64,000 nt of DNA from Arthrobacter sp. ISL-95 (GCF_018613695.1 NZ_JAGGPR010000003.1:458372-522371); one strand, 5' to 3'; shown: positions 52,637-61,845, counted from the stretch's first letter. Notes: generated by a model not told the origin, from the sequence alone. Made by a program: numbers and translations.

Positions 52637-53757
52637 CCATCACCTCAAGCACCGTCCGCAGCCGGACAGATCTCTGCACCGCGATCGAAGACGAGCTCAG
52701 CGGGCTGATCGGCAAGAGGGCCAGTGCAGCGACCACCTATGGCCCGGACTTCGCCAGGCTCTGGGCGCTCGCCGGGCAAAACGTCCTCGGCGGCAAGTTC
52801 GTTCGGCCCCTCCTGCTCATGGAAACATACGACGCCCTGCAGCAGACCCACGAGGATCAGCAGGCCCATCAGGCTCACCATGGGAACAGCTCCACGGAAA
52901 CACGCCAACGCGAAACCGCCATCAGCATCGCCGCTGCGATCGAGCTCCTGCACTACGCCTTCCTCCTGCATGATGACGTGATCGACGGCGACCTCGTCCG
53001 CCGCCGGCACCCCAACCTGATCGGTTCCCTCCTCGCGGAAGCGGGCGAAAACTCCCGCGCCGGGAGCGGCCTTCACTGGGCCCAGACCGGGGGAATACTG
53101 ATGGGCGACATGCTCCTCGCGGCCACACACCAGTCCTTTGCCCGGGCAGATCTCCCCCACGAGCTTCGCCTGCGGCTGCTGGACCTCTTGGAACACACCA
53201 TCAACGAGACCGTAGCGGGCGAGCAACTGGATGTTGGCCTGGGCGATGGCGTCATTGCCCCGGATCTCCAAACCATCCTGGTGATGTGTGGCTACAAGAC
53301 GGCCACGTACACCTTTGAACTCCCCCTGCGCGCCGCCGCTACGCTGGCAGGCGCCGACTTCGCCGTCGAGAATGCGCTCGCAACAGCCGGCAGGCATCTT
53401 GGCCTCGCTTTTCAACTCCAGGACGACCTCCTGTCCACCTTCGGGGATCCTCGCCGCCACGGCAAGGATCCCTTTTCCGACCTCCGCGAGGGCAAGGAAA
53501 CGGCCATCATCGCCCATGCACGGACCACCATCGCATGGCCGGACATCGAGCCCTTCTTCGGCAAGCCTGAGCTGAGCGTCGGAGACGGCGAGCATGTCCG
53601 CCGGTACCTCACCGACTGCGGGGCGGAGGCATTTGTCCAAGGCCTCATCGAGGAACAACTGCAGGCAGTCAACAATCAACTGACCGGCACCATCCCGGCA
53701 AGCGTGCGCAACGTGATGCTCGATTTCGCGGGACAGCTGGAGGGACGGCAGTCATGA
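52633..53757 (+). CDS. crtE: Geranylgeranyl diphosphate synthase
   Basis: A 374-residue polyprenyl synthase that builds GGPP for carotenoids. The first Asp-rich motif is LLHDDVIDGDLVRRRH (about 115-130), and the second is LAFQLQDDLLSTFGDP; FVRPLLLM supplies the diphosphate-binding KFxRP segment. A Gln/His-rich insertion (about 75-93) is unusual. Overlaps idi and crtB by 4 nt each (ATGA). Confidence 0.92.
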   Translation: MTITSSTVRSRTDLCTAIEDELSGLIGKRASAATTYGPDFARLWALAGQNVLGGKFVRPLLLMETYDALQQTHEDQQAHQAHHGNSSTETRQRETAISIAAAIELLHYAFLLHDDVIDGDLVRRRHPNLIGSLLAEAGENSRAGSGLHWAQTGGILMGDMLLAATHQSFARADLPHELRLRLLDLLEHTINETVAGEQLDVGLGDGVIAPDLQTILVMCGYKTATYTFELPLRAAATLAGADFAVENALATAGRHLGLAFQLQDDLLSTFGDPRRHGKDPFSDLREGKETAIIAHARTTIAWPDIEPFFGKPELSVGDGEHVRRYLTDCGAEAFVQGLIEEQLQAVNNQLTGTIPASVRNVMLDFAGQLEGRQS

Positions 53758-54659
53758 GCGTCGCCACGGATACCTCGTTTACGCATTTCACGCGCACGGC
53801 CGAGCGTGCCGCCAACCAGGTCATTTCCGCGTACTCCACCTCGTTCGGCCTGGCCTGCCGGTTGCTGGGTTCCCGGCACCGCCAGCACGTCCGCAACATC
53901 TATGCCCTGGTGCGGGTGGCCGACGAACTCGTTGACGGCGTGACGGCGGAAGCCGGCCTGAGCTACCAGGAGCAGTGCAACGCCCTGACCCACTTCATTG
54001 ACGAGACACACCGGGCCGTGCAACTCGGCTACAGCAGCGACCTCATCATCCACGCCTTCGCTCAGACAGCCCGCACCGCAAGGATCGATCACTCGCTCAT
54101 TGATCCGTTCTTTGACTCCATGCGCATGGACCTGGGCGAGCACAGCGCAGCTCCGGCAGCTCCGCTGCGCTTCGACGCGGACGCCCACGAAGGTTACGTC
54201 CATGGTTCCGCTGAGGTGGTGGGGCTGATGTGCCTGCGGGTCTTTATGCGGGACGAGAAGATGGACGACGTCGACACCACGGCTTTGGAGTACGGCGCCG
54301 GCAGGTTGGGCGCTGCTTTCCAGAACATCAACTTCCTGAGGGACCTGGCCGATGACACCACCCGCCTGGGCCGCAGCTACCTGGGCACCTCGGACCATCT
54401 TGAGGATCAGGACCGCATGGAGTGGGTCGGCACCATCCGTGCGCAACTGGACGATGCCAACGCCGTCATTCCCCTGCTGCCGCCCGACGCCCGCGCTGCC
54501 GTCCGGAGCGCCTCGGCACTGTTCCAGGCACTGACGGACAGGATTGAACAGACCACGGTGGACGAGCTCTACCGCTCCCGTGTCCGTGTTCCGGATGCGG
54601 TAAAAGCCGGACTCGCGGCCCGCGCTGTCGCCTCAACCTGGATGGAGCTGCACCGATGA
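53754..54659 (+). CDS. crtB: Phytoene synthase
   Basis: A 301-residue squalene/phytoene synthase that condenses two GGPP molecules. VRVADELVDG is the first Asp-rich motif, and FLRDLADDTTRLGRSYL is the second; YVHGSAEVVGLMCLRVF lies between. Coupled to crtE and crtI by 4-nt ATGA overlaps. Confidence 0.94.
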   Translation: MSVATDTSFTHFTRTAERAANQVISAYSTSFGLACRLLGSRHRQHVRNIYALVRVADELVDGVTAEAGLSYQEQCNALTHFIDETHRAVQLGYSSDLIIHAFAQTARTARIDHSLIDPFFDSMRMDLGEHSAAPAAPLRFDADAHEGYVHGSAEVVGLMCLRVFMRDEKMDDVDTTALEYGAGRLGAAFQNINFLRDLADDTTRLGRSYLGTSDHLEDQDRMEWVGTIRAQLDDANAVIPLLPPDARAAVRSASALFQALTDRIEQTTVDELYRSRVRVPDAVKAGLAARAVASTWMELHR

Positions 54660-56308
54660 CCCGGACAGTAGTGATCGGCGGTGGCATCGCTGGGCTTGCC
54701 ACCGCCGCACTCCTCGCACACGAAGGGCACGAGGTCCAACTCCTCGAACAGCGGGATCAAGTGGGTGGCCGCGCCGGCAGCCTCGAACGGGGCGGCTTCC
54801 GATGGGACACCGGCCCCTCCTGGTACCTGATGCCCGGCGTGTTCGATCACTTCTTTGAGCTGCTCGGCACCAGCACCGCTGAACAGCTGGATCTACGCAC
54901 GCTCAGTCCTGCGTACCGCCTCTTCAGCGAACCAAACCACGACGGCGTACGGCCGGACCCGCTGACAATCCCCCTTGGCAGTAACCATGTTTTGGATACC
55001 TTCGAACGAGTTGAGCCCGGCAGCGCCAAGGAACTCCAGTCCTACCTGGCCTCGGCACAGCACACTACGGAGATGGCTGAACGGTTCTTCCTCTACAACC
55101 CGTTCACCAAACTGCAGGCGCTGCTCCAACCGGAGGTTATGCGCAGCCTGCCCAAGCTCGCCCAGCTGCTCCTGACGCCACTGGACAAGTACGTTTCCCA
55201 GCGGTTTCAGCATCCAGTGCTTCGACAAGTGCTGAGCTATCCGGCGGTCTTTCTGGGGACCAGCCCCTCTGCTGCTCCGGCGATGTACCACCTGATGAGT
55301 GCTTTGGATCTGGGCGATGGCGTGCAATACCCGATGGGCGGTTTTTGGGCACTCGTTGAACGCCTGGAAGCCTTGGCCCTCGACGCCGGAGTCAGGATCC
55401 ACACTGGGGCCGAAGCCCTCAAGATCACCACCCGTGAAGCGGCGCACCCCAAGAAACCGGGGCGCTTTGACGGCCTGAACCTCACCGCCCGGTTTACCGG
55501 CAAAGACAGCCGGGAAGTCACCGGCGTCAAGTGGCGCGACAACTCCGGGGCTGAGCACTACAGCGTTGCCGATCAGGTGGTCTCCGGCGCCGACCTGCAT
55601 CACACGGAAACTCAACTACTCGGCGTCCGGGACCGGAGCTACAACAAGAAGTACTGGCAGAGCCGTACCAGTGGGCCCGGCGCAGTCCTGGTGATGTTGG
55701 GAGTGAAGGGTTCGCTACCGGACCTTCCCCACCACTCCTTGTTCTTCACCCGCGATTGGGAGGACAACTTCGCCTCGATCTTCGGTGACGATCCAAGCAT
55801 CCCGGATCCTGCCTCCATCTACGTCTGCAAACCCAGCGCCACCGACCCTGGCGTCGCACCCCAGGGCCATGAAAATCTCTTTGTCCTGGTCCCCATCCCC
55901 GCCGATCCCGCGCTGGGAGCAGGTGGACCCGACGGCAGCGGCGATGCCCTGATCGAACGGACGGCCGACGCCGCCATTGACCAGATCGCCCAGTGGGCCA
56001 GCATCCCGGATCTCCGCGAACGCGTGGTGGCCCGGCACACCATCGGTCCGGCCGACTTCGCGCGCGACTACAACTCGTGGCGCGGCGGCATGCTGGGACC
56101 GGCACACACCCTGAAGCAAAGCGCCATGTTCCGGGCCCAAAATGCTTCCAAGCGGGTTCGCGGCCTGTACTACGCAGGCGCCACCACAGCTCCCGGCGTT
56201 GGCGTGCCCATGTGCCTCATCAGCGCCGAACTGGTCCTGAAGCGGATCCGCGGCGATCACAGTACCGGCCCTACCACTGCGAGGCCTGTAACTAGCAGGA
56301 TTGGCTAA
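54656..56308 (+). CDS. crtI: Phytoene desaturase
   Basis: A 550-residue FAD-dependent desaturase that converts phytoene to lycopene. The N-terminal dinucleotide-binding site is VVIGGGIAGLATAALLA (about 4-20), followed by GGRAGSLERGGFRWDTGPSWYLMP. The C-terminal CrtI signature YYAGATTAPGVGVPMCLISAELV is present. Ends in TAATG, overlapping the crtYe start by 1 nt. Confidence 0.95.
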   Translation: MTRTVVIGGGIAGLATAALLAHEGHEVQLLEQRDQVGGRAGSLERGGFRWDTGPSWYLMPGVFDHFFELLGTSTAEQLDLRTLSPAYRLFSEPNHDGVRPDPLTIPLGSNHVLDTFERVEPGSAKELQSYLASAQHTTEMAERFFLYNPFTKLQALLQPEVMRSLPKLAQLLLTPLDKYVSQRFQHPVLRQVLSYPAVFLGTSPSAAPAMYHLMSALDLGDGVQYPMGGFWALVERLEALALDAGVRIHTGAEALKITTREAAHPKKPGRFDGLNLTARFTGKDSREVTGVKWRDNSGAEHYSVADQVVSGADLHHTETQLLGVRDRSYNKKYWQSRTSGPGAVLVMLGVKGSLPDLPHHSLFFTRDWEDNFASIFGDDPSIPDPASIYVCKPSATDPGVAPQGHENLFVLVPIPADPALGAGGPDGSGDALIERTADAAIDQIAQWASIPDLRERVVARHTIGPADFARDYNSWRGGMLGPAHTLKQSAMFRAQNASKRVRGLYYAGATTAPGVGVPMCLISAELVLKRIRGDHSTGPTTARPVTSRIG

Positions 56309-56658
56309 TGGGTGTTCTCTACTTGGCCTCGCTGCTCCTGGGCATCAGCTGCATGCTCCTGCTCGATCACCGTTTTCGCCTGTTCTTCTGGCGGGACGCC
56401 AAAGCGGCGGCAATCGTGACCGCCGTCGGGGTTTTGTTCCTGCTCGGGTGGGACCTGGCCGGAATCGGGCTGGGGATCTTCCTGCGCGGCGAAGGAACCA
56501 TCGCCACGGGGCTGCTGCTCGCACCCGAACTGCCCCTTGAGGAACCCGTGTTCCTGCTCTTCCTGGTGCTCTGCACCATGGTCCTCTACACGGGCGCGCG
56601 GCGGATGCTTGACCTCGTCCCGGCCAAACGCAGCGAAAAAGAGCGTGAGACCGTATGA
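56308..56658 (+). CDS. crtYe: C50 carotenoid cyclase subunit (CrtYe-like)
   Basis: A 116-residue membrane protein with three helices and the lycopene-cyclase-domain pattern: LLGISCMLLLDHRFRLFFW, WDLAGIGLGIFLRGEGTIATG, LPLEEPVFLLFLV (the EEP motif). Works with CrtYf to cyclise the ends of the elongated C50 chain. Overlaps both neighbours. Confidence 0.88.
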   Translation: MGVLYLASLLLGISCMLLLDHRFRLFFWRDAKAAAIVTAVGVLFLLGWDLAGIGLGIFLRGEGTIATGLLLAPELPLEEPVFLLFLVLCTMVLYTGARRMLDLVPAKRSEKERETV

Positions 56659-57863
56659 CCTACCTGTGGCTCGCGCTCGCCTTCATCGCCGCGGCAGTGG
56701 TCGCGGGCGTCATCTTTGCCCGCCAAGGCGCCCGTCCCGGCGAAGCCCGCAAACACTGGAAAGCCGTTGGTCTCGCTTTCGCCGCCCTGGCTGTCCTTAC
56801 GGCTGTGTTCGACTCCGTGATGATCGGCATGGAGCTGTTCCACTACGACGCCTCACACATTCTTGGCCTCAAAATTGCCCTGGCACCTATCGAGGACTTC
56901 GCTTACCCGCTGGCAGGCGCCGTGGCACTGCCCGGACTGTGGATGTGGTTGACGCGCAAGCCTAACGGTTCCAGTTCCCGCTCCCGCCCGAACCTCAAAG
57001 GGCTCGTCCCCCAGGCTTTGCTCGCCTCGCGACCGGTCAGCTGGGTCAATACCGCCTACCCGTTTGCAGCGGCCATGCTCCTCACCACCCGGGACATCGA
57101 CTGGGTATTGATCTTATGCACCTTCTACTTTCTGATCCCTTACAACCTGGCCATGTACGGCATCAATGATGTCTTTGACTATGAGTCGGACCTCAAGAAT
57201 CCGCGCAAGGGCGGCATTGAAGGCGCGCTGCTTCAGCCACGTCTCCACCGGCCCATGCTGTGGCTCGCGGCGATCACCAACATTCCGTTCCTCCTGGTGT
57301 TGGCGTTCGCGGGAGGGCCGGCTGCATGGATCAGCCTGGCCGTGAGCGCCTTCGCCGTGGTGGCATACTCCGTCGCAGGACTCCGCTTCAAGGAACGCCC
57401 GGTCTTGGACTCGCTGACGTCCAGTACGCACTTCGTCAGTCCCGCCGTCGTGGGCTTGGCGCTGGCCGGCGCCAACGTGACGTCCGGGCTGCTGATCCTC
57501 CTGGCCTCATTCTTCCTGTGGGGCATGGCCGCGCACGCCTTCGGCGCCGTCCAGGACATCGAACCCGACCGTCAGGCCGGCATCGGCTCCATAGCAACTG
57601 TCATCGGTGCCCGCCGCACGGTGAGGCTCGCCGTCGGACTCTGGCTTGTTGCGGGCCTTGCGATGCTGGCCGCACCGTGGCCCGGGCCGCTCGCGGCGAT
57701 CATCGCCGTCCCGTACATCGTCAATTGTGCCCCGTACTGGAACGTGGCGGATACGACGGCGGCGCGCACCAACGTGGCATGGCGGCTGTTCATCTGGCTC
57801 AACTACGGTTCGGGATTTTTGGTGACGCTCATTTTCATCCTGCAGTGGAGCCTCACGTCATGA
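56655..57863 (+). CDS. crtYf-crtEb: Fused C50 cyclase subunit and lycopene elongase (CrtYf-CrtEb)
   Basis: A 402-residue membrane protein made of two parts. Residues 1-102 are a second lycopene-cyclase-domain subunit (CrtYf-like: FDSVMIGMELFHYDASHILG, LAPIEDFAYPLAG). A Ser/Arg/Asn linker joins it to a UbiA prenyltransferase (about 118-402): NTAYPFAAAMLLTTRDIDW, YGINDVFDYESDLKNPRKGG (DxxxD Mg2+ site), QDIEPDRQAGIGSIATVIGA (second site). In Corynebacterium and Micrococcus these are separate genes. The last codon and stop share a palindromic TCATGA with the convergent MarR gene. Confidence 0.88.
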   Translation: MTYLWLALAFIAAAVVAGVIFARQGARPGEARKHWKAVGLAFAALAVLTAVFDSVMIGMELFHYDASHILGLKIALAPIEDFAYPLAGAVALPGLWMWLTRKPNGSSSRSRPNLKGLVPQALLASRPVSWVNTAYPFAAAMLLTTRDIDWVLILCTFYFLIPYNLAMYGINDVFDYESDLKNPRKGGIEGALLQPRLHRPMLWLAAITNIPFLLVLAFAGGPAAWISLAVSAFAVVAYSVAGLRFKERPVLDSLTSSTHFVSPAVVGLALAGANVTSGLLILLASFFLWGMAAHAFGAVQDIEPDRQAGIGSIATVIGARRTVRLAVGLWLVAGLAMLAAPWPGPLAAIIAVPYIVNCAPYWNVADTTAARTNVAWRLFIWLNYGSGFLVTLIFILQWSLTS

Positions 57864-58415
57864 GGCTGCGGGATCCCGAGGGTCTTCAGACTTTGCCGGG
57901 TTTGCAGGGGCTTCAGACTCTTCATCGATGGTGTCCAGTGCTTCGCGCATGTGCTGCAGGAATTCCACCACCACGCGGGAATCTTCGGGGCTCAATGCGC
58001 AGGCCGCGTCCAGCATCCGGCGGTGCATCCCGCCCAAAGTGTGCCGGACTTCCTGGTCCGAGCCCGGTGTTGCCTTCAGAATCAATGCCCGGCGATCAGT
58101 GGGGTGGGGTTCGCGCCGAATATGGCCGGACTCAACCAACCGGTCGATCAGGGTTGTCATGGACGCTGAGGTTATACCGAGTTTGTCGCCCAGATCCTTC
58201 GGCTTCATCACTTTGCCGTCGGCCTCGGCTTCGAACAAATAGCGCAGCGCCAGAAGGTCCTTTTCGCCCATGCCCATGGACGAACGCGTCCTCCGCCGCA
58301 TCGCCTGCTCGGAGGCGCGGTAATCCCGCAAAGCGTTCAGCACGTCAATGGCTATGGCCTTCTGACCAGGGTCTTTGCCGTACCAATAACCCTGTGCGTG
58401 GCCTTGCGCGTCCAT
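57858..58415 (-). CDS. MarR-family regulator at the 3' end of the carotenoid operon
   Basis: A 185-residue MarR protein: MGMGEKDLLALRYLFEAEAD, MKPKDLGDKLGITSASMTTLIDRLVESGHIRREPHPTDRRA form the winged HTH (about 50-120). ATG 58415 has AAGGA 8 nt upstream. Its 3' end overlaps the crt operon by 6 nt. Divergent from a broken TspO gene; an inverted repeat at 58447-58468 is the likely operator. Confidence 0.84.
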   Translation of the reverse strand: MDAQGHAQGYWYGKDPGQKAIAIDVLNALRDYRASEQAMRRRTRSSMGMGEKDLLALRYLFEAEADGKVMKPKDLGDKLGITSASMTTLIDRLVESGHIRREPHPTDRRALILKATPGSDQEVRHTLGGMHRRMLDAACALSPEDSRVVVEFLQHMREALDTIDEESEAPANPAKSEDPRDPAAS

Positions 58416-58446
58416 CCGGCATTCCTTCGATAAGCGTAAAGCTCGT

Positions 58447-58468
58447 TTCACTAGCAATTTGATAGTAA
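58447..58468. promoter_or_regulatory. Candidate MarR operator
   Basis: TTCACTA ... TAGTAA flank GCAATTTGA, giving 5-6 matched positions per arm over 22 bp. This is the size and A+T content expected of a MarR site, 30-50 bp upstream of the MarR start and 60-80 bp before the broken TspO gene. Confidence 0.45.
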
Positions 58469-58526
58469 GTCACGTACACCCTGAATGCATGACCCCGCAC
58501 ATCCCACAAGGAAAGAGGCTCAGCAG

Positions 58527-59317
58527 ATGAAAACCCAAAGCCCGGATCTATGCGGCAGATCGCAGTCACCGTGAGCTTGGTGGTCTGCATTGTCGGTTCG
58601 ATGATCGGCGTCGGAGTCTTTGGCGGGACGCCCATCGCGCAGGCTGCCGGCGGCGCCTTGGCCGCAGACTCAACCCTTCTGGCGCCAGCCACACCAGCCT
58701 TCTCCATATAATCGGTGGTGTACACCGGGCTCGCCGCTTTCACGGTGTGGCAGTGGCTGCCGTCCCAGCGGACCAATCCGCGGCAGCGGTCGCTCGGCTG
58801 GATCGTTGCCGTGTCCATGATCCTCAATGCGGCGTGGATCCTTTCCGTGCAGGCGGGCTTTCTTCTTGTCAGTGTGGTGGTGATCCTTGCTCTGCTGGTG
58901 ACGCTTGTGCTGGCGTTCCTCCGCTACAGCCAGAGCCGCGCAGGTTCCTGGGTGGAGGCTGTTGTTGTTGATGGGACTTTAGGGTTGTACCTGGGCTGGA
59001 CCAGCGTGGCAGTGTGCGCCAACATCGCAGCCGCGTTGAAGGCTGCAGGTTTTGAGGGCTTCGGCTTGCGACCCGAAATTTGGTCAGTGGGCGTCCTGGT
59101 AGTGGTAGCCGTTGTGGGCATTGCCTTGGCCATCAAGGGTCACGGCCGGCTCGCCCTCGCAGCCGCCATCGCATGGGGCCTTGCGTGGATCACCGTCGGG
59201 CGCAGCGCCGACGCATCTGAGTCATTCCCGACGGCGATCGCAGCGGCTGTTGCTGCAGCCTTGGTCCTCGGTGCCGCGATCACAGTACGGACAAGGACAG
59301 TGCTGGAGCGGCGCTAG
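58527..59317 (+). pseudogene. TspO/MBR-like (tryptophan-rich sensory protein) gene, frameshifted and interrupted
   Basis: The start ATG 58527 (GGAAAGAGG upstream) opens MKTQSPDL, then a missing base near 58548-58550 shifts the frame; the original frame closes at 58572. The homologous frame continues from 58550 (MRQIAVTVSLVVCIVGSMIG ... PATPAFSI) and is broken by TAA at 58709-58711, where the family has Trp in a SIWSVVYTGL-like segment. It then runs open to 59317 with LNAAWILSVQ and LYLGWTSVAVCANIAA. TspO proteins bind porphyrins/steroids and affect pigment genes in some bacteria. Two lesions argue for a pseudogene; a start at GTG 58715 or 58718 could still give a fragment. Confidence 0.8.
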
Positions 59318-59334
59318 CGTTTGTCCCGCCTATC

Positions 59335-59458
59335 CTTCCCGCACTTGTTCGCTTCCCGCCCCGCCCTTCCCGCACTCGTTCGCTTCCCGCCCCGCCCTTC
59401 CCGCACTCGTTCGCTTCCCGCCCCGCCCTTCCCGCACTCGTACGATTCCCACCCCGCC
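59335..59458. repeat. 31-bp tandem repeat, four copies (minisatellite)
   Basis: Units at 59335, 59366, 59397 and 59428, each CTTCCCGCACTCGTTCGCTT + CCCGCCCCGCC, with one change in unit 1 and several in unit 4. The minus strand of each junction reads GGGAAGGGCGGGGCGGG, a canonical G-quadruplex pattern. A partial inverted copy, CGAACGAGGGCGGGAA, follows at about 59474. Lies between the TspO pseudogene and the second DUF222 gene. Confidence 0.85.
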
Positions 59459-59591
59459 CAACGGTGTGTCACCCGAACGAGGGCGGGAATGACGGGCATC
59501 TTGGCTGCGTGCTGCATTCAGCTTTGGATGCTTTTCCACATAAGCCGGTTGCCGCCTTATGGTGTGCCCTGCTCGCTGGAAGAGTGGGGGT

Positions 59592-61151
59592 ATGGAGCAA
59601 ATTCGGGCGGGCGAAGCGATTGATACGATCGCGCTCCTTCCCGCGTCACGAGGGCAGTTATTGGACTCCGCGACCCGGGTTTCGGATCTCATCTCTCTCG
59701 CGAGCGCGGTCCGTCTGGGCACTGAAAGCGGTGAGTTGATTGATCAAATCCGTGGTCTGGAAGACCTGAAGTCGGCCATATCCGCTTTGCACGCCCGCGC
59801 TGCGGTGGCTTTTGATCTTGCCCAGCGTGCCGAGCAAGCCGAGGCTGGTGTTCCTGCGTCCGAGCGTGGCCAGGGGGTGGGTGCGCAGGTGGCGTTGGCG
59901 CGGCGGGAATCCCCGAACCGTGGGTCCCGGCTCCTTGGTTTGGCGAAGGCCCTGGTGATGGAGATGCCACGGACTTTGGCTGCGTTACAGTCCGGGCAGT
60001 TGAATGAATGGCGGGCCACGTTGCTGGTGAAGGAGACCGCGTGCCTGTCTGTTGAGGACCGGTGTGCGGTGGATGAGGAGCTCGCCCCCGATACTGGGAC
60101 CTTCGACGGGAAGGGCGATAAGGCGATCGTTGCGGCGGCGAAAGCTGCCGCGTACCGTCGTGATCCGCGGTCGGTGGCCGGGCGTGCCAGCCGCGCCGCC
60201 GCGGAACGGACAGTGAGCCTGCGTCCGGCACCGGATACCATGACGTACCTGACCGCGCTGTTGCCGGTCGCCCAGGGGGTGGCGGTGTATGCCGCGCTGA
60301 CGCGGGCGGCTGATTCGGCCCGTTCCAGCGGTGACGCCGGTTCGGGCAGTGCTTCCGATTCGGGTAGTGCTGTCCCGACTCGCGGCCAGATCATGGCCGA
60401 CACCCTCGTCGAACGTGTCACCGGCACCCCGGGCGGGATCTCGGGGATTAACCTAAACCTGGTCATGACCGACCGCACCCTCTTCCAAGGCGACAGCGAA
60501 CCAGCCCGGCTCCAAGGCTACGGAATCGTCCCCGCCGAATGGGCCAGAGCACTGCTGACCGAGGAGGATGGGAATCCTAAGGAGCAGCGGGGCCAGGACA
60601 AGCCATTGGCCGAGCGCAACGAGTTCCAAGTCTGGCTTCGCCGTCTCTACACCGCGCCAACCAGCGCTGAGCTCCTGGGAACGGACTCAAAAGCGAGGTT
60701 CTTTCCCCGACGGCTCCGTCGCTTCGTTGAGACCCGAGACCACACCTGCCGAACGCCCTACTGCGACGCGCCCATACGGCACATCGATCACATTGTTCCG
60801 TGGCAGGGAGGCGGAGAAACAAGCCTGGCCAACGCGGCGGGCCTCTGCGAAGCCTGCAACCACACCAAAGAAAATCCTGGGTGGACCGCCAAAGTCACCT
60901 CGGGCAATGGGACGTCCGAAAGGTCGAACGCTGGTAACGACACTGCGGCGGGCACCATGACCGGGGAAGTGCACACCTTTGAAGTCCGCACTCCACCCGG
61001 CCATCGTTTTCTGTCCAGGCCCCCACCACTCCCCGGCCATCAGGCCAAACAGTCAGGGGCGGAACGCACAGAAGGCAAACCGTTAGGAGCCGAACCCACA
61101 AGAGCCAAGCTGACAGGAGCCGAACCCGCAGGAGCCGGTCCAACGCGATAG
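59592..61151 (+). CDS. DUF222/HNH endonuclease-domain protein (13E12 repeat family), copy 2
   Basis: A 519-residue paralogue of the gene at 4475-5845. The DUF222 part has [20 protein letters not shown] and [18 protein letters not shown], and the HNH part [19 protein letters not shown] and [13 protein letters not shown]. It differs by a Gly/Ser insertion (about 255-270), an extra hydrophilic loop ([17 protein letters not shown]) and a longer C-terminus with repeated (L)[12 protein letters not shown] units. ATG 59592 follows the same GGAAGAGTGG box as copy 1. A strong terminator hairpin follows. Nuclease activity and role are unproven. Confidence 0.85.
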   Translation: MEQIRAGEAIDTIALLPASRGQLLDSATRVSDLISLASAVRLGTESGELIDQIRGLEDLKSAISALHARAAVAFDLAQRAEQAEAGVPASERGQGVGAQVALARRESPNRGSRLLGLAKALVMEMPRTLAALQSGQLNEWRATLLVKETACLSVEDRCAVDEELAPDTGTFDGKGDKAIVAAAKAAAYRRDPRSVAGRASRAAAERTVSLRPAPDTMTYLTALLPVAQGVAVYAALTRAADSARSSGDAGSGSASDSGSAVPTRGQIMADTLVERVTGTPGGISGINLNLVMTDRTLFQGDSEPARLQGYGIVPAEWARALLTEEDGNPKEQRGQDKPLAERNEFQVWLRRLYTAPTSAELLGTDSKARFFPRRLRRFVETRDHTCRTPYCDAPIRHIDHIVPWQGGGETSLANAAGLCEACNHTKENPGWTAKVTSGNGTSERSNAGNDTAAGTMTGEVHTFEVRTPPGHRFLSRPPPLPGHQAKQSGAERTEGKPLGAEPTRAKLTGAEPAGAGPTR

Positions 61152-61218
61152 TCGACCGCAATCTTGCCCCAAAACAACGCACCCTCGGCACCTCTGAGGC
61201 GCTGCAAGAACTGCACAG

Positions 61219-61255
61219 GCAAACGGGCGGACTGCCCAGCTGTCCGCCCGTTTGC
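61219..61255. terminator. Strong 14-bp hairpin terminator
   Basis: GCAAACGGGCGGAC (61219-61232) and its exact reverse complement (61242-61255), 9-nt loop, between the convergent DUF222 and DUF4383 genes. The stem's outer AAAC/GTTT gives a short T-run on both strands, so it can serve both. Confidence 0.75.
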
Positions 61256-61293
61256 TTGGGGCTCCCTAACGACCGCTGGGGCCCGGGACCCTG

Positions 61294-61758
61294 TTACCTT
61301 CCAGTGACGGTTCCCGTGCGAGTGGTGGTCCGCCGGCTAAGTGCCAGGCCGAGGGCCAGCATGCCCAGTCCCAAGATGAGGTGCAGCCAGTTGTCGGCGT
61401 TGTTGACCGGGACGAAGTTCGCACTTGATTCCTGATCGATCAGAAGACCATAGATCCAAAGCACCAAGTACACGGCTCCACCACCGATGAGGTAATTGCG
61501 GGCCTGGCCGGGAGTACGGGCCATCAAAATGCCTGCCACACCAAAGAGCAGGTGCACGATGTTATGCAGGATGGAAACTTGAAAGATTCCCAGCAGGAGT
61601 GCGTCTGAATCATGTCCTGCGAAAGACAACGACTCGTAATTCGAAGTGACTCCAGGGATAAATCCCAGCACTCCAACGAGGAGGAATACCGCTCCTACAA
61701 TTTGTGCTGCTCGTTGGATGGTTGTTCGTGTTCCGGCGGGGCTGTTGGTGGATGTCAT
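61294..61758 (-). CDS. DUF4383 membrane protein
   Basis: A 154-residue protein with four helices: AAQIVGAVFLLVGVLGFIPG, GIFQVSILHNIVHLLFGVAG, NYLIGGGAVYLVLWIYGLL, NNADNWLHLILGLGMLALG. These are DUF4383 features. AGGAG lies 6 nt before ATG 61758. The palindromic TAAGGCTACTTA at 61846-61857 is upstream. Function unknown, often stress-related. Confidence 0.83.
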   Translation of the reverse strand: MTSTNSPAGTRTTIQRAAQIVGAVFLLVGVLGFIPGVTSNYESLSFAGHDSDALLLGIFQVSILHNIVHLLFGVAGILMARTPGQARNYLIGGGAVYLVLWIYGLLIDQESSANFVPVNNADNWLHLILGLGMLALGLALSRRTTTRTGTVTGR

Positions 61759-61845
61759 GAGTTCTCCTCTGTCGGCAAACGGCTCAAGATCCTGATAGTT
61801 GAGACCGGAACCGTCTGCTCAATTCCAGTCAACCCGAAAGTATCA

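Noticed and set aside
59335..59458. CRISPR array
   Set aside because: The 31-bp units are contiguous with no spacers and there are no cas genes in the window.
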